64,000 nt of DNA from Streptomyces sp. NRRL S-646 (GTDB lineage Bacteria > Actinomycetota > Actinomycetes > Streptomycetales > Streptomycetaceae). A program made the translations under genes and the position numbers. The stretch is taken from the NCBI RefSeq assembly GCF_000720765.1, contig NZ_JODC01000032.1, forward strand, positions 45,385 to 109,384. Direction: 5' to 3'. Position 1 is the stretch's first letter, and every line of letters begins with the position of its first letter. The notes beneath the pieces were generated by a model, which was not told the origin of the DNA, did not search any database, and worked only from the letters and a program-made list of their open reading frames with translations. This document shows positions 1-7,802 of this stretch, in pieces.

Positions 1-241
1 CAACCTGCACCGCTTCTTCTGGCGCGAACTCACCCTCGTCGGCGCCCGGTTGTACGACCGCGGTGACTTCGAGCGCGCAGTGGCACTGGTCGCGGACGGC
101 ACCATCCCGGCCGAGCGGCTGATCAGCAAGGTCGTGCCGCTCACCGAGGCGCCCGCCGCCTTCGAGGCGCTGGAGGGTGGCGGCGACGTGATGAAGATCC
201 TCGTGGACTGCACCGACGACACTCAGGGAGCCGCCCTATGA
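1..241 (+). CDS. Zinc-type alcohol/sugar dehydrogenase (MDR family), C-terminal fragment
   Basis: Only the last 79 codons are in the window; the gene begins upstream. The visible tail (…LISKVVPLTEAPAAFEAL…, ending with a conserved lysine-containing strand) is the C-terminal cofactor-lobe end typical of threonine-dehydrogenase-like medium-chain dehydrogenases, such as L-idonate or galactitol/sugar-acid 5-dehydrogenases. The stop overlaps the start of the next gene by ATGA, so it belongs to the following sugar-acid operon and probably oxidises a polyol or aldonate with NAD(P). The catalytic zinc ligands lie outside the window, so activity and substrate cannot be judged. Confidence 0.75.
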   Translation, partial: NLHRFFWRELTLVGARLYDRGDFERAVALVADGTIPAERLISKVVPLTEAPAAFEALEGGGDVMKILVDCTDDTQGAAL

Positions 242-999
242 CCGCCTTCGACCTCAGCGGAAAGCTCGCCGTCGTCACCGGCGCCCGGCGCGGCATCGGC
301 CGGGCCATGGCCCGCGCACTCGCCGAGGCCGGCGCGGACGTCATCGGCGTCAGCGCGTCACTGGAGGAGTCCGGCAGCGCGGTGGAGAAGGACGTCCACG
401 CCGCCTGCCGTACCTTCGAGGCGATCCGGACCGACTTCGCCGACGCCGAGGCCGTGCGGGCCCTGGGCGCGGAGCTGGCAGGGCGCGAACGGCCGGTGGA
501 CATCCTGGTCAACAACGCGGGCACGATCCGCCGCGCTCCGGCCGCCGAACATGCCGACGAGGACTGGGAGTTGGTGCTCCAGGTCAACCTCAATGCGCAG
601 TTCACGCTGACCCGTGCGGTCGGCACGACCATGGTGACCCGCGGCCAGGGAAAGATCATCTTCACCGCCTCGCTGCTCAGCTTCCAGGGCGGCATCACCG
701 TCCCCGGCTACACCGCCGCCAAGCACGGCATCGCCGGCCTGACCAAGGCCCTGGCCAACGAGTGGGCCCCGCACGGCATCAACGTCAACGCCATCGCGCC
801 GGGCTACATCGCCACCGACAACACCCAGGCGCTGCAGGACGATCCGGTGCGCAGCCGAGCGATCCTGGACCGCATCCCGGCCGGCCGCTGGGGGGACGCC
901 GACGACCTGGCGGGCGCCACGGTGTTCCTCGCCTCCGAGGCCGCCGCCTACGTCCACGGCGTCGTCCTGCCCGTGGACGGCGGATGGCTGGGCCGATGA
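238..999 (+). CDS. SDR-family oxidoreductase, gluconate 5-dehydrogenase / KduD-like
   Basis: A 253-residue classical short-chain dehydrogenase. The N-terminus has the Rossmann motif TGARRGIGRAMA (about residues 15-26) and NNAG near residue 91. The active site is Ser in the TASLLSF region with YTAAK about 15 residues later. The C-terminus ends in the usual PVDGGW. This is the profile of 2-keto-3-deoxy-gluconate or gluconate 5-dehydrogenases, which interconvert keto sugar acids with NAD(P)H in the cytoplasm. The ATG overlaps the upstream stop, and its own stop overlaps the next start (ATGA at 996-999), so it is translationally coupled in a sugar-acid operon. The exact substrate is not determined by sequence. 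Confidence 0.85.
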   Translation: MTAFDLSGKLAVVTGARRGIGRAMARALAEAGADVIGVSASLEESGSAVEKDVHAACRTFEAIRTDFADAEAVRALGAELAGRERPVDILVNNAGTIRRAPAAEHADEDWELVLQVNLNAQFTLTRAVGTTMVTRGQGKIIFTASLLSFQGGITVPGYTAAKHGIAGLTKALANEWAPHGINVNAIAPGYIATDNTQALQDDPVRSRAILDRIPAGRWGDADDLAGATVFLASEAAAYVHGVVLPVDGGWLGR

Positions 1000-1628
1000 G
1001 CGGCACCGACCTGGCTTCCGTACTGGACGGAGCCCGCCTCCTGCCGGTGCTGACCGTGCCGTCCCCCGCGACCGCCGGCCCGCTGGCCGACGCGCTCGCG
1101 GCGGGCGGCGCCCGGTGCGCCGAGGTCACCTTCCGCACCCCGGGCGCCGAGCAGGTACTCAAGACGATGGCCGCCCACGGTGGCCTCGTCGTCGGCGCCG
1201 GCACGGTGCTCACCCCCGAACAGGTGGAGCGGGCCGTGGCTGCCGGGGCCCGCTTCGTGGTCTCGCCCGGCTTCGACGAGGAGGTCGTCGCGAAGTGCGG
1301 TGAGCTGGGGGTCCCGGTCGTGCCGGGCATCGCCTCCGCCACCGAGCTGATGCGCGCACTGAAGTCGGGTCTCGACACCGTCAAGCTCTTCCCCGCCGAG
1401 CCGCTCGGCGGCCTGCGCACGCTGCGCGCGCTCGCGGCCCCCTTCCCCCGGGTGCGCTTCGTCCCGACGGGCGGGATCGACGCGTACCGCATGGCCGCCT
1501 ACCTCGCCGATCCGGCGGTGCTCGCCGTCGGCGGCAGCTGGATGGCCACCGCCGACCACCTGGAGCGCGGCGACCACGAGGAGATCCGCCGGCTGACCGC
1601 CGACGCGGTGGAAAGGAGCATGAGGTGA
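996..1628 (+). CDS. KDPG/KHG-type aldolase (2-keto-3-deoxy-phosphosugar-acid aldolase)
   Basis: A 210-residue class I aldolase. It shows EVTFRTP near residue 42, GAGTVLT near residue 67, and the Schiff-base lysine region DTVKLFPAE near residue 128, followed by PTGGID. This family cleaves 2-keto-3-deoxy-6-phospho-sugar acids to pyruvate and a phospho-aldehyde, the last step of Entner-Doudoroff-type routes. The start chosen is the ATG inside the ATGA overlap with the preceding dehydrogenase; a longer upstream frame exists but would overlap that gene heavily. The end carries a ribosome site (AAAGGAG, about 1613-1619) for the kinase that follows. It works with that PfkB kinase as a kinase-aldolase pair. 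Confidence 0.88.
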   Translation: MSGTDLASVLDGARLLPVLTVPSPATAGPLADALAAGGARCAEVTFRTPGAEQVLKTMAAHGGLVVGAGTVLTPEQVERAVAAGARFVVSPGFDEEVVAKCGELGVPVVPGIASATELMRALKSGLDTVKLFPAEPLGGLRTLRALAAPFPRVRFVPTGGIDAYRMAAYLADPAVLAVGGSWMATADHLERGDHEEIRRLTADAVERSMR

Positions 1629-2662
1629 CCGACGTGCTGGCCCTCGGCGAGGTCATGCTGCGCTTCGACCCGGGCGAGGGACGCATCCGCACCGCCCGCA
1701 CCTTCCAGGTCTGGGAAGGCGGCGGCGAGTACAACGTCGTCCGCGGACTGCGCCGCTGCTTCGGCCTGCGCACCGCCGTCGTGACCGCCCTCGCCGACAA
1801 CGCCGTGGGCCGGCTCGTCGAGGACCTGATCCTCCAAGGCGGAGTCGACACCTCGCTGATCCGCTGGGTGCCCGACGACGGCATCGGCCGCACCGCCCGC
1901 AACGGCCTGAACTTCGTCGAACGCGGCTACGGCATCCGCGGCGCGCTGGGCGTCAGCGACCGCGCGCACACCGCCGTCTCCCAGCTGCGCAAAGGGGACG
2001 TGGACTGGGAGTCGGTGTTCTCGGCCGGGGTGCGCTGGTTCCACACCGGCGGCATCTTCGCCGGCCTGTCCGACACCACGGTGGACGTCGCGGACGAGGC
2101 CATGGCCGCGGCCCGCCGTCACGGGGTCACCGTCTCCTACGACCCCAACCACCGCCCCAGCCTCTGGGCCGGCCGGGGCGGCGCCGAACGGGCACGCGAG
2201 GTCGACCTGCGGCTCGCCCGGCAGGCCGACGTCGTGGTGGGCGCCCTCGGCCTGGCCGGCACCCACCCAGGACAGAAGCGCCTCGGGGCCGACGAGGTGG
2301 CGGACGCGCTCGCGGAGGTGGCCGACCTGCTGCCCGCGGCGAAAGTACTGGCGACGACCCTGCGCGAGGTTCCCTCGGCCGGAGTCAACGACTGGTCCTC
2401 GGCCGCCTGGTCCGCCGAAACGGGCTTCGTCACGGGCCCGCGGATGCCCGGCCTGCACGTCCTGGACCGCATCGGCTCCGGCGACGCCTTCGCCGCCGGT
2501 CTGATCCACGGACTGCTGGGCGGCACCGGCCTGGAACGGGCCCTGGCCTACGGCACCGCCCACGGTGCGCTCACCATGACCACGCCCGGAGACGTGTCCA
2601 TGGCCTCGCTCGCCGAGGTCGAGGCGCTCGTCGCGGGCGGCTCGGCCCACGTCAGACGCTGA
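1625..2662 (+). CDS. kdgK: PfkB-family sugar kinase, probable 2-keto-3-deoxygluconate kinase
   Basis: A 345-residue ribokinase/PfkB-fold kinase. The N-terminus has ALGEVMLRFDP, the substrate-binding GGGEYNV lies near residue 36, and the signature with catalytic Asp is DRIGSGDAFAAG near residue 280. The start is GTG overlapping the aldolase stop (GTGA). Next to a KDPG aldolase, the likely role is ATP-dependent phosphorylation of 2-keto-3-deoxy-gluconate (or a stereoisomer) to the aldolase substrate. It is the third enzyme of the operon. The specific sugar acid (gluconate, galactonate or uronate-derived) is inference only. Confidence 0.82.
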   Translation: MTDVLALGEVMLRFDPGEGRIRTARTFQVWEGGGEYNVVRGLRRCFGLRTAVVTALADNAVGRLVEDLILQGGVDTSLIRWVPDDGIGRTARNGLNFVERGYGIRGALGVSDRAHTAVSQLRKGDVDWESVFSAGVRWFHTGGIFAGLSDTTVDVADEAMAAARRHGVTVSYDPNHRPSLWAGRGGAERAREVDLRLARQADVVVGALGLAGTHPGQKRLGADEVADALAEVADLLPAAKVLATTLREVPSAGVNDWSSAAWSAETGFVTGPRMPGLHVLDRIGSGDAFAAGLIHGLLGGTGLERALAYGTAHGALTMTTPGDVSMASLAEVEALVAGGSAHVRR

Positions 2663-2698
2663 CCTGCGCCCCACCACCCGTCACTCCAGGAGCACGTC

Positions 2699-3712
2699 TT
2701 GCACCAAGGGACGATCCAGAACACGTCCGTCGCCCTCAGCGATCTCGGCTTCGGGGCCTCCGTGATCGGCAACCTGTACCGGGTGACCCCGGTGGAGGAG
2801 GCGACGGCCGCCGTCGACGCGGCCTGGGAGGCAGGCATACGGTACTTCGACACCGCGCCGCACTACGGCCTCGGCCTCTCCGAGCGCCGCCTGGGCGCAG
2901 CTCTGAGAGGGCGCCCGAGGGACGAGTACGTCGTCTCCTCCAAGGTGGGCCGGTTGCTCGTGCCCAACGAGGAACCGGGCGGAGTCGACACGGAGGGCTT
3001 CGTCGTACGGGACGACCTGCGTCGGCAGTGGGACTTCAGCCGGGACGGCGTCCTGCGCTCCATCGAGGACACGCTGGAGCGCACCGGCCTGGACCGCCTC
3101 GACATCGTCTACCTGCACGACCCCGACGACCACTGGCGGCAGGCCGCCGAGGAGGCCATGCCCACCCTCGCGGAATTGCGCGACCACGGCGTGATCGGCG
3201 CGATCGGCGCAGGCATGAACCAGTCGGCGATGCTCGCCCGCTTCCTGCGCGAGACCGCCGCCGACGTGGTGATGCTGGCCGGGCGCTACACGCTCCTGGA
3301 CCAGTCGGCGCTGGACGACGTCCTGCCCGCCGCGCGGGAACTGGGCAAGAGCGTGGTGGCGGTGGGTGTCTTCAACTCGGGACTGCTCTCCCGCGACCGG
3401 CCCGCCGAGGGCATGAAGTACGACTACGCGGACGCCCCACCCGCTCTGGTCGCCCGCGCCCGGACGATCGCCGACGTCTGCGAGGCGCACGGGACCAGCC
3501 TGCCCGCCGCCGCGATCGCCTTCCCGCACACGCATCCCAGTATCATCAACGTCACCCTCGGCATGCGGACTGCGGAACAGGTCGGACGAAACGTGGAACT
3601 CCATGATCAGCGCGTCCCGGACGCCCTCTGGGACGATCTCCGCACTCAGGGGCTGATCAGGTCGGACGCGCTCGTGGGGCGCGGTGGCGGGAGGGATGCG
3701 CGGTGTCTCTGA
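2699..3712 (+). CDS. Aldo/keto reductase, D-threo-aldose 1-dehydrogenase / L-fucose dehydrogenase-like
   Basis: A 337-residue aldo/keto reductase. The tetrad can be placed: Asp and Tyr in FDTAPHYGLGLSE (about residues 50-62), Lys in SSKVGR, and His in YLHDPDD. The start is TTG, preceded by CAGGAGCAC at good spacing; no earlier in-frame start has a comparable site. The PHYG and GLGLSER context matches the branch that includes D-threo-aldose 1-dehydrogenases, which oxidise L-fucose, D-arabinose or L-galactose to lactones. It overlaps the GntR gene by 10 bases, so it is co-transcribed. It could supply the aldonic acid consumed by the upstream enzymes. Confidence 0.82.
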   Translation: MHQGTIQNTSVALSDLGFGASVIGNLYRVTPVEEATAAVDAAWEAGIRYFDTAPHYGLGLSERRLGAALRGRPRDEYVVSSKVGRLLVPNEEPGGVDTEGFVVRDDLRRQWDFSRDGVLRSIEDTLERTGLDRLDIVYLHDPDDHWRQAAEEAMPTLAELRDHGVIGAIGAGMNQSAMLARFLRETAADVVMLAGRYTLLDQSALDDVLPAARELGKSVVAVGVFNSGLLSRDRPAEGMKYDYADAPPALVARARTIADVCEAHGTSLPAAAIAFPHTHPSIINVTLGMRTAEQVGRNVELHDQRVPDALWDDLRTQGLIRSDALVGRGGGRDARCL

Positions 3713-4425
3713 CGGACAAGGCAATCGAGCAGATCCGGGAGTTGATCCGCACCGGCGCGCTGCCGCCGGGCTCGAAGCTCCCGCCGGAGCCGGACCTGGC
3801 CGCCCAGTTGGGGCTCTCCCGCAACCTCGCCCGCGAAGCGGTCAAGGCACTGGCCGTCGCCCGCGTACTGGAGGTCCGGCGCGGCGACGGCACGTATGTG
3901 ACCAGCCTGCAGCCGAGCCTGCTCCTGGAGGGGCTCGGCGGCGCGGTGGAACTGCTGCAGGGCGACTCGGTCGCCCTGCAGGACCTCATGGAGGTACGGC
4001 GGCTCCTCGAACCGCTCGCCACGGCCCTCGCCGCCACCCGGATTTCCGACGCCCAACTGGCCGAAGTGAAGCGGCACTTGGACGCGATGCGCGAGGCCCG
4101 CGACGACGTCGAACAGCTCAACGCCCACGACGCGGCCTTCCACCGTGCCGTCGTCTCGGCCACGGGCAACGAGACCCTCCTGACCCTCCTGGAAGGGATC
4201 TCCGGCCGCACCCTGCGCGCCCGCATCTGGCGCGGTCTCGTCGACGACAGGGCCGCGGGCCGCACCCTCGCCGAGCACGAGGCGATCTTCAACGCCCTGT
4301 CCACCCGTGACGCCGCCCTCAGCCAGGCCGCCGCACTGCTGCACGTGAGCAACACCGAGCAGTGGCTGCGGGAACACCTGCGCTCGCGCGAACCCCTGCC
4401 CTTCGGGACGACGGCGCGGAAGTGA
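3703..4425 (+). CDS. GntR-family (FadR/FCD type) transcriptional regulator
   Basis: A 240-residue regulator. An N-terminal winged helix (residues 1-70, with GSKLPPEPDLAAQLGLSR) is followed by an all-helical FCD ligand domain. The metal/ligand-binding motif NAHDAAFHRAVV is near residue 143 and a late EHEAIFNAL histidine near residue 190. FCD regulators commonly sense sugar acids or organic acids and repress their own catabolic operon. It starts with GTG inside the end of the aldo/keto reductase gene. An autoregulatory role over the sugar-acid operon is inferred from position; the operon promoter lies outside the window. Confidence 0.85.
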   Translation: MSLTDKAIEQIRELIRTGALPPGSKLPPEPDLAAQLGLSRNLAREAVKALAVARVLEVRRGDGTYVTSLQPSLLLEGLGGAVELLQGDSVALQDLMEVRRLLEPLATALAATRISDAQLAEVKRHLDAMREARDDVEQLNAHDAAFHRAVVSATGNETLLTLLEGISGRTLRARIWRGLVDDRAAGRTLAEHEAIFNALSTRDAALSQAAALLHVSNTEQWLREHLRSREPLPFGTTARK

Positions 4426-4599
4426 CGTACTGACTGCCCGCCCCCGCCGATCCCTCAGCGCGAGTGATCGGCCTTCCGCTGGACGGCTGACGTCGACGTG
4501 GCCGGGCGTCCAGAAGGTCCAGGCAAGGCCGGCGGGTCCGGCTGTCGTTCCTCGGCTGAGCGGCGCGGCCGCGGGAGACCGGGCGGCGCACTCTGTGCT

Positions 4600-4712
4600 A
4601 GCGTTGCGCGTTTGCAGCGTCACTGTGTCGGTGCACCCTTCGGTGTCCCTGACCGGTGGCCGCGTCCTCGCCGCGCCTTCCTCGGTACGGTCCCTTTGGA
4701 GGAAGGCTTTCT
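4600..4712 (+). promoter_or_regulatory. Long leader upstream of the DEAD-box helicase
   Basis: About 110 bases upstream of the helicase start contain a -10-like TAGCGT near 4601, alternating T-rich and GC-rich short segments and a very strong ribosome site (GGAGGAAGG, 4698-4706). DEAD-box and cold-shock genes in actinomycetes often have long structured leaders that control translation with temperature. The assignment here is by position and look only. Confidence 0.35.
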
Positions 4713-6134
4713 GTGAGCGAATCAGCACGTGCCGATGCCCGGCAGCAGGACCATGTGTCCCAGGCGTCGGGCGCCACTTCGGCGCTGCCCACGGCGTCGT
4801 CCTTCGCTCAACTGGGGCTGCCGGCCGAGGTTCTGCGGGCGCTCGACGAGCGCGGTGTGACGGTGCCCTTCCCCATCCAGGCGGCGGCGCTGCCGAACGC
4901 CCTCGCGGGACGGGACGTCCTGGGCCGGGGCCGCACGGGATCCGGCAAGACGCTCGCCTTCGGCCTGGGGATGCTCGCGCGGACGGCCGGGCGGCGCGCG
5001 CAGCCCAAGGAGCCGCTGGCACTCGTGCTGGTGCCCACCAGGGAGCTGGCGCAGCAGGTCGGTGAGGCGCTCACGCCCTACGCCGAGACGCTGCGGCTGC
5101 GGCTCGCGACCGTGGTGGGCGGAGTGTCCATCGGACGGCAGGCCGCCGCGCTGCGGGACGGCGCAGAGATCGTCGTCGCCACGCCCGGTCGGCTGCACGA
5201 CCTCATCGAGCGCAAGGGCTGCCGACTGGGACGGGTGCGCATCACGGTCCTGGACGAGGCCGACCAGATGTGTGACATGGGCTTCCTCCCGCAGGTCACC
5301 GAGATCCTGGACCAGGTGCGTCCGGACGGGCAGCGGATGTTGTTCTCCGCCACCCTCGACCGCGACGTCGACCAGCTGGTGCAGCGCTACCTGCGCGACC
5401 CCGCCGTCCACTCCGTGGATCCCTCGTCCAGCGCGGTCTCCGCGATCGAGCACCACGTCTTCGTCGTGCACGGCCCGGACCGGTACGCCGTGACGACGGA
5501 GATCGCCGCGCGGGACGGCCGCGTCCTGCTGTTCCTGGACACCAAGCACGGCGTCGACCAGCTCACCCGGCATCTGCGGGCCAGCGGCGTGGCTGCCGCC
5601 GCCCTGCACAGCGGGAAGTCCCAGCCGCAGCGCACCCGGACCCTGGCCCAGTTCAAGAACGGGCAGGTCACCGCGCTGGTGGCGACGAACGTCGCGGCAC
5701 GCGGCCTGCACGTCGACGACCTCGACCTCGTGGTCAACGTCGACCCGGCCACCGACCCGAAGGACTATCTCCACCGCGCGGGCCGCACGGCCCGGGCCGG
5801 CCGCTCCGGCACCGTCGTGACACTCGTCCTGTCGGGACAGCGCCGTGAGACGAGCCAGGTCATGGCGGATGCCGACGTCGCCGCCAAGGTCACCACCGTG
5901 CGGTCCGGCGAGGCGGAGCTGAGCCGGATCACCGGCGCCAAGGCCCCCTCCGGAAAGCCGCTCGACGGAGGTCCGGCCGTAGCGCGCGCCAAGAACCACA
6001 ACGCCCCGTTCCGCGGCCTGGGCAGCACCAAGGACGCGCAGAGCGGCTCAGGTGGCAGGCCGTCCCGGAAGAGCAACGAGGCCCGCAAGCTCGCGGAGGC
6101 CCGCAAGGCGGCCCGGGTGCGGCGCGGCGGCTGA
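4713..6134 (+). CDS. DEAD-box ATP-dependent RNA helicase
   Basis: A 473-residue helicase with the full motif set: Q-motif (FPIQAAALPNAL), Walker A-like GRTGSGKT near residue 76, PTRELAQQ, TPGRLHD, DEAD variant as LDEADQM, and SAT as FSATLD. The C-terminal lobe has VATNVAARGL and HRAGRTARAG. A basic tail (KSNEARKLAEARKAARVRR) is typical of actinobacterial RhlE/CsdA-like helicases that remodel RNA or ribosome assembly. The GTG at 4713 is preferred over an ATG 57 bases upstream because GGAGGAAGG sits just before it. Transcribed alone; a short GC hairpin at 6135-6150 follows the stop. Confidence 0.92.
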   Translation: MSESARADARQQDHVSQASGATSALPTASSFAQLGLPAEVLRALDERGVTVPFPIQAAALPNALAGRDVLGRGRTGSGKTLAFGLGMLARTAGRRAQPKEPLALVLVPTRELAQQVGEALTPYAETLRLRLATVVGGVSIGRQAAALRDGAEIVVATPGRLHDLIERKGCRLGRVRITVLDEADQMCDMGFLPQVTEILDQVRPDGQRMLFSATLDRDVDQLVQRYLRDPAVHSVDPSSSAVSAIEHHVFVVHGPDRYAVTTEIAARDGRVLLFLDTKHGVDQLTRHLRASGVAAAALHSGKSQPQRTRTLAQFKNGQVTALVATNVAARGLHVDDLDLVVNVDPATDPKDYLHRAGRTARAGRSGTVVTLVLSGQRRETSQVMADADVAAKVTTVRSGEAELSRITGAKAPSGKPLDGGPAVARAKNHNAPFRGLGSTKDAQSGSGGRPSRKSNEARKLAEARKAARVRRGG

Positions 6135-6150
6135 GCCCGGCTTCCCGGGC
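6135..6150 (+). terminator. Short hairpin after helicase gene
   Basis: Six-base arms GCCCGG and CCGGGC with a CTTC loop directly after the helicase stop. There is no T-run, so it is a weak terminator candidate. Confidence 0.3.
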
Positions 6151-6259
6151 CGTATCTTCGTCTACGCTGCTGGGCGTATACGCGGGAGCGGAAATCGGCC
6201 GGGGTGCACCGGCCGGCGTCGCGCACGGGTGACCATGCGCAGGGGGAGGCGTGCAGGCG

Positions 6260-7642
6260 ATGGGGAACGGCGCGGACCTGCCGCGGCGGATCGGTGTCTA
6301 CACCGTCGAGCGAGAGCTGGGCGCGGGCGGTATGGGGACGGTCTACCTCGCCCGGTCGCGGGGCGGTCGGGCCGTCGCGGTGAAGGTGGCCCGCCCGGAG
6401 CTTGCGGCCGACCCGCACTTCCGCGAACGGTTCCGCGCAGAGGTCGAGGCCGCCCGCAAAGTCGGCGGTTTCCACACGGCTCCGGTCGTGGACGCCGATC
6501 CCGACGCGGAGGCGCCCTGGCTGGCGACCGCGTACGTCCCCGGACCGACCCTCGCAGAGCTGATCAGAGGTCAAGGTCCCATGGGCGAAGGGGAGTTGAG
6601 GTCCCTCGGTGCAGCGCTCGCCGAGGCGCTCCAAGCCGTCCACGCCTGCGGGCTCGTACACCGCGATCTGAAGCCGGGCAACATCATCATGGCCGACGAC
6701 GGCCCACGCGTCCTCGACTTCGGCATCGCGCGGGCCGTGGAGTCCACCCGGCTGACCGCCACCGGGGCGGCCTTCGGCACTCCCGGATACCTCGCGCCCG
6801 AGCAGGCGCAGGGCGACGAAGTCGACGGTGCCGCCGATGTGTTCGCGCTCGGGGCCGTGCTCGTCTCGGCGGCCGGAGGCAGCGCCTTCGGCACCGGCAC
6901 GCCCCTGGGGCTGATGTACCGGTCGGTGCACGAGCCTGCGGATCTCTCCGCGCTGCCGGAGCAGTTGCGGTCGGTGGTCGCCGCCTGCCTGTCGAAGGAT
7001 CCGGCCGGCCGTCCCACGCTCGAGGCGCTCCTGGTCTCGCTCAGCGCGGACCCGGCCCCGGACCCGACCACGCTCGCGCTCGCCACGCCCGACCCGCCGC
7101 GCGTCGCGCCGCCCGTCCCGGTCGTGCCTCTCGCCGATCCCGGCCGCGCCGACGAGCCTCCGCTGCCCGCCCCGGCCGGAGGCTCGCGCACGCGCCGCGT
7201 GATCACCCTGCTGATCGTGGCCGCGGCCGTGACGAGCGCGCTGGTGGGCGCCATCCTCGCCCTCACCCGGCACGGGGACGACAACAAGGCCGGTGGACCC
7301 TCCGCAACCGCTTCGGACACCCGGCGGTCCACATCGCAGGCCTCCGCTCCGCCTTCCACGCCGGGATCGTCCCGGGTGAGCGCAGCCCCCAGGGACCGGG
7401 TCACCGTCGGGGTGACCGCCAAGAGCGGCCAGAGCTGGATCTCGGCGAAGGACCACGACGGCCGAGTGCTGTTCGACGGACTGCTGCACAACGGCGAGAC
7501 CAAGAACTTCACGGACAAGAACCGGATCACCCTGGTCCTTGGCGACGCCTCCGCCGTCGGGCTCGTGGTCAACGGCAAGGAGGTCACTGACGACTTCGAG
7601 GCCGGCCAGGTCCAACGTCTCACCTACGGCAGAGACGACTAG
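6260..7642 (+). CDS. Transmembrane Ser/Thr protein kinase with RodZ-C-like outer domain
   Basis: A membrane kinase of about 460 residues. The kinase domain spans about residues 10-265: glycine loop GAGGMGTVYLA, lysine in AVAVKVARPE, catalytic loop VHRDLKPGNI, and DFGIA followed by the activation segment and PGYLAPEQ. A Pro/Ala linker and one membrane helix (VITLLIVAAAVTSALVGA, about residues 315-335) follow. The outside C-terminus (about 370-455), with SWISAKDHDGRVLFDGLL and a late VVNGKEV, looks like the DUF4115/RodZ C-terminal beta domain. All kinase residues are present, so it should be active. GGAGG at 6245-6249 fits the ATG at 6260 better than the GTG at 6251. A cell-envelope sensing role is inferred. 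Confidence 0.85.
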   Translation: MGNGADLPRRIGVYTVERELGAGGMGTVYLARSRGGRAVAVKVARPELAADPHFRERFRAEVEAARKVGGFHTAPVVDADPDAEAPWLATAYVPGPTLAELIRGQGPMGEGELRSLGAALAEALQAVHACGLVHRDLKPGNIIMADDGPRVLDFGIARAVESTRLTATGAAFGTPGYLAPEQAQGDEVDGAADVFALGAVLVSAAGGSAFGTGTPLGLMYRSVHEPADLSALPEQLRSVVAACLSKDPAGRPTLEALLVSLSADPAPDPTTLALATPDPPRVAPPVPVVPLADPGRADEPPLPAPAGGSRTRRVITLLIVAAAVTSALVGAILALTRHGDDNKAGGPSATASDTRRSTSQASAPPSTPGSSRVSAAPRDRVTVGVTAKSGQSWISAKDHDGRVLFDGLLHNGETKNFTDKNRITLVLGDASAVGLVVNGKEVTDDFEAGQVQRLTYGRDD

Positions 7643-7713
7643 GCGGACGCGACCTGCGAGTGGAGCGCCTGGCCGGTGACTGCGGCGAGGCGGTCGAAGT
7701 CCCGGTCCCGGCG

Positions 7714-7770
7714 CGGGAAGGGGCAGCCCCCGCAGCTTGGCCTGCTGTCGTGGGACTGCCCCTCTTCCCG
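7714..7770. terminator. Bidirectional terminator between convergent genes
   Basis: CGGGAAGGGGCAG (7714-7726) pairs with CTGCCCCTCTTCCCG (7756-7770) with a two-base bulge. It lies between the kinase stop and the GH27 stop, as expected for a shared terminator. Confidence 0.6.
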
Positions 7771-7802
7771 TCGGACATCTGCCTGCGCGGCTGGGGGGCG
7801 GG

